From positions 992,001 through 1,056,000 of the forward strand of contig CACVBU010001358.1 in the NCBI GenBank assembly GCA_902728285.1: a stretch of 64,000 nucleotides of DNA. The letters are read 5' to 3'. The position numbers and the translations under genes were made by a program. This document shows positions 61,401 to 64,000 of this stretch, one piece after another (the first letter of the stretch is position 1; each line of letters starts with the position of its first letter). The notes under the pieces are model-generated. The model saw only the letters and a program-made list of their open reading frames with translations. It searched no databases and was not told the origin of the DNA. The DNA comes from Clytia hemisphaerica (lineage: Eukaryota; Cnidaria; Hydrozoa; Leptothecata; Clytiidae).

Positions 61401-62784
61401 CGAGACTTTACTTGAAGCAAAAGTTTTTTTCTCTGCTTTCGTAGCTCGATGGTTATGACGTCGACTCTCACTGGACCTTTCGATTTTAAGCTGCTGGTCA
61501 TGTGAACAAACACTACATTGAAAGTATCACATCAGAAAATCTCCAAAGGCAACAAAAGAAAGTAAGAATGAATTTCTATACCTGTGTTTTGAGTTTCCCA
61601 CCTTTCATTGATCGTAATTTCAATTCTTCCGATTTATCTGCACCGTAAATATTCGAACAGTCAACCTGAAAAATTTAGAAATTGAAATCAAAATCGAAAC
61701 ATTCCTTAACAGTAAATCCACAGATAGAAATAGGCCGTACATTGATAACTATATAACTTTATAAATACAGTGGAGTCTCTTTAACTCGAACTTCTTTAAC
61801 TCGAATGTCTCTTTAAATCGAACAAGTTTTCTAGTTCCTTCAGTTAATAACAATGCCTTATAAACGTTACTCCATAACTCGAAACTTCCATATTTCGATC
61901 AAAAACTCGCGTTGCCCATGCATGTTCGAGTTATAAAGTTATAACTTACCCCATGATTTCCCCATTGGTAATTCGGTCCACGTTTGAAATCAGTTTTGAA
62001 GAATTGATGAGTGAAGAATTGGGCAAAGAACGCAAAAAGAACATTCGTGCCAGAAGGTTCTGGTTTGAATTCTTTGCGAGTGAAAAACCTTTCGATCAAC
62101 ATGTCAATATCTGGTAGTTCTTTCTTCCCTAAAGAGAAAAATTTGTTAAAAAATTTACAATATCGTGGCCCGAACTAATGCCCGATAACACAATAACCTA
62201 CCTATCCCCTATAAAAAACCATTCAGGTTCTTTAACGTTTCTCACACTGACTCCACCATCAACCTTAATATCGATAGGGGAAAGTTATGTTCAGGGTCAA
62301 CTAAAGACCACTTCTGGCTAAAATTTAATTTTGTTCATTTTTAATGAAACCGAGTCCAGTGAAGAAAACTTGAAGCAAGGACAATTTGACAAGGTCAAAT
62401 AAATAAGAAGCTATTTGAAGTTGAAAAATGTAATTAAAAATCCTTATGATCAAATAAAAAAACATTGTTTTATCCTTTTTTACCCTCCAAAAATGACTAA
62501 AATCTGGAGGACTGTTTTACGGGCTATGTTCAGGGTTGTTGGAATAATAAATTAGAAGTATAGTCAAATCCTGCTATACTGTATACTATAATCATATTTA
62601 ACACACTAAATATTATCTGAAAACGAAAATTCTGTCTTACCAGCCACGCCCATGGGCGTTGGACATTCCTTGGGAACGGGTGGTAGAGTGCGTGCAAATT
62701 GTGATTGGTTGAAGTAGGCTTCTGCCGTGACGTACTCGTATTCTGAGTTGTATGTGGTAGGGATATCGATGAAGCCTGCCCTCT
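58443..62784 (-). CDS. Prostaglandin G/H synthase (cyclooxygenase), 3' exons, 5' part outside window
   Basis: Seven exons in agreeing phase: 62641-62784, 61950-62128, 61582-61665, 61078-61324, 60133-60419, 59573-59723, 58443-58801, giving about 480 residues that correspond to the catalytic domain. The signal peptide, EGF domain, membrane-binding helices and substrate-binding Arg (Arg120 in the ovine numbering) must lie upstream of 64,000. The enzyme oxygenates arachidonate to PGG2, then reduces it to PGH2, on ER and nuclear membranes. Visible landmarks: FAFFAQFFTHQFFKT with the distal haem His, EFNHAYHWHPL with the catalytic Tyr (385) and proximal His (388), FRVPD near the end, and APSSVFG, where the second Ser aligns with the aspirin-acetylated Ser530. 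SIAAPSS places Ile at the position that is Val523 in COX-2, as in COX-1. A glycosylation sequon FNQSQF is kept. The C-terminus KVEL resembles the ER-retention STEL of vertebrate enzymes. The last intron has an unusual donor start (GTTGGT) and a duplicated acceptor (see findings). Confidence 0.93.
58832..58893. repeat. Duplicated exon edge and 3' splice site in the cyclooxygenase gene
   Basis: TCCACCGTAGACGTC ... TTG-TG-TCTGAAAGAGAAAAAATAC occurs at 58758-58818 and again here. It copies the first ~45 coding bases of the last exon together with its polypyrimidine tract and AG. The copy has lost about nine bases. Its acceptor would start an exon at 58867, exactly 66 bases before the normal 58801 and in the same frame. 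Confidence 0.8.
59830..60052. repeat. Dispersed repeat in a cyclooxygenase intron
   Basis: TTAAAGTAGTAAAAATTGGG, CCTAAAATACCTCAATTACA and GCCGAGCCTCAGAAAAATTT match 53.86-54.00 kb. Non-coding. Confidence 0.6.
60465..60535 (-). mobile_element. Degenerate tRNA-like SINE fragment
   Basis: On the minus strand, GTGCAGAGCATTCGGATG followed by GGGTTTAATCTCTGACC, then GGTCATACC, parallels the head of the SINE at 16.13-16.19 kb, but with a damaged B box. Lies in a cyclooxygenase intron. Confidence 0.45.
60701..60760. repeat. Perfect 30-bp tandem duplication
   Basis: TTGTTTCAACATCTATTTAA plus CGCTCAAAGC occurs twice head to tail without mismatch, so the duplication is recent. Intronic. Confidence 0.85.
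61769..61945. repeat. Copy of the AACTCGAAC repeat family
   Basis: TACAGTGGAGTCTCTTTAAC, AACAATGCCTTATAAACG and GCATGTTCGAGTTATAAAG match the family at 7.75-8.58 and 22.04-22.14 kb. Ends 5 bp before exon 61950-62128 of cyclooxygenase. Confidence 0.65.
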
Positions 62785-62832
62785 CTGTTTGTGTAAATAA
62801 AATTGAGCAGAGGACTTTAAAAATTAAAGTTT

Positions 62833-62993
62833 GCAATTCATGATATGCACCATTACAATGTCTTCTACGGACCCAACAGTTGATTGGTTGAAAGTGACGT
62901 ATTGACTGATTTTATGTCACTTACAACCAATCAGCTATTGAGTCCGTGATGTAATGTTAGAAGACATTGCAATGGTGCATATTATGAATTCAA
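62833..62993. repeat. Inverted-repeat element in a cyclooxygenase intron
   Basis: GCAATTCATGATATGCACCA and TTACAATGTCTTCTA pair with TAGAAGACATTGCAATGGTGC and ATTATGAATTC. About 160 bp, non-coding. Confidence 0.75.
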
Positions 62994-64000
62994 AGACCTT
63001 ATTATTTTTTAGTCACAGTAAAAATTTGTGTACAGTTTTGTCACTATTTCGACCGAATCAGGGGGGGATCAAGCAGTTAGTACAAGACATCATGCCGGTT
63101 AGTACCGTGGTGGTATACCAACAAAATTTTCAAAAATCAGTTAGTACTTGATGGTACTAAGTGACTGCTAGGGTGGTGTCAAGTAAAAAATCTAGGAAAA
63201 CAGTTAGTACAAATGAATACTAAGTGCTACTTTTTTACCTTTTCTAGAAAAATATTAAAAATAAATACTAAAAGCAATCAGGGAAATCCCCCTCCATAAG
63301 AGAAATCAAAGAACCTAAGACATTTAAGTCTTCCCCTTTGGAGTTTGTTTGGTATTACCCTTTAGTTAAACACTATATCAGGGGAATACCCTAACTATAG
63401 ATTGATAAATAAAAGAAAAAAGTCAGTTGATTTTCCCCTAATGTTCGTAGGGTAATTCCCTGTACTTAAGAAAAGTTTTGTGTTTAAATGATGTCACACT
63501 TATCCCTCTCTTAGTTTCAGAAGAAGAAATTAAAAAGATGAAAACAATCAAAGAGTAAACGTTTCATTTTACTTACTTCAGTTCATATTCATAGTTTATA
63601 TTTTTGTTACTCTTCCTGGCTCTTCAACTTGTTATCTCTTTGAGAAGTTCTTTTTTTATTTTATAAAAACCCGTTTTTATTAAGTTTAGAACTTTCAATC
63701 CATGGATGGTTTTCCAAAAACTAAGAAGTTGATTGCATAATCCTAAGGATGCCTACAATTTTAAAATCCAAGACACAATTATTTTGGTTTTACTTTTTTC
63801 TTTTAGTTTTACGGCGTGTATGGGAGTTCATATATTTTGAAATCGTATAATGTAGTTTATAAAACAATTTATATGAAACTTACAAAAAGTAATGACGCTG
63901 AAATTGTCCTTTTTATCTGTTTAGATTTGATAAGCTAAGTTAAATCTGTAGAACATTGAAGCTACTATTTTCTTGACTTAGATCGATTTTGAAATTGTAA
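62994..64000. other. Intron of cyclooxygenase, no exon found
   Basis: The next upstream exon should code the end of the membrane-binding domain and the substrate-binding Arg. I found no frame with that character before the window edge, so the intron runs past 64,000. Contains GTTAGTAC-type short repeats (63.08-63.22 kb). Confidence 0.5.

Overview
The window is nuclear DNA from an invertebrate animal. Coding sequence is split by many short introns with ordinary GT..AG borders. The DNA is AT-rich and full of short inverted-repeat elements, with no operons or Shine-Dalgarno signals. A vertebrate-like TYW1, an LRR/EF-hand protein of the LRRC74 type, an animal cyclooxygenase and secreted peptide precursors with a Pro-Pro-Gly-X-Trp core fit a cnidarian best, possibly an anthozoan. 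This assignment is inference; no mitochondrial or rRNA marker is present.

Layout. 1-4.1 kb: repeats only. 4.1-4.9 kb (-): intronless class I glutamine amidotransferase. 5-8.6 kb: repeats, including a large fold-back. 8.87-10.03 kb (+): two-exon four-helix membrane protein of unknown role. 10.3-11.6 kb: two inverted-repeat elements. 11.9-12.7 kb (+): two-exon, TATA-box, charged protein of unknown role. 13.9-28.8 kb (-): complete 22-exon TYW1 (tRNA wybutosine pathway), whose exon phases all agree and give 733 aa; intron 14 holds an unrelated single-exon gene on the other strand. 29-42 kb: gene desert with nested transposon-like elements and satellites. 42.1-56.1 kb (+): 12-exon LRR plus EF-hand gene (593 aa). 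56.1-58.4 kb: repeats. 58.4-62.8 kb (-): seven 3' exons of a cyclooxygenase that continues beyond the window.

The most interesting part is the 8.7-kb tenth intron of the LRR/EF-hand gene. On the opposite strand it carries three paralogous genes for small secreted peptides. They share a signal-peptide exon ending in Ala-Asn-Val-(Leu/Ile)-(Tyr/Phe)-(Arg/Lys), and in two of them a phase-1 intron at the same codon followed by Asp-Gln-X-Gly. One precursor is built of 90-bp (30-residue) repeats releasing Cys-bracketed CPPGVWGC / CPPGLWC peptides at Lys-Arg sites. The second has one CPPGFWC and ends in a CC-x5-CC-Asn-Gly tail. The third is a 38-residue precursor-like reading frame with a single CC pair. 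The core resembles cnidarian GLWamide neuropeptides but is locked by cysteines rather than amidated, so this looks like an undescribed cyclic peptide family. A second notable point is a duplicated 3' splice site in the cyclooxygenase gene that could add 22 residues in frame.
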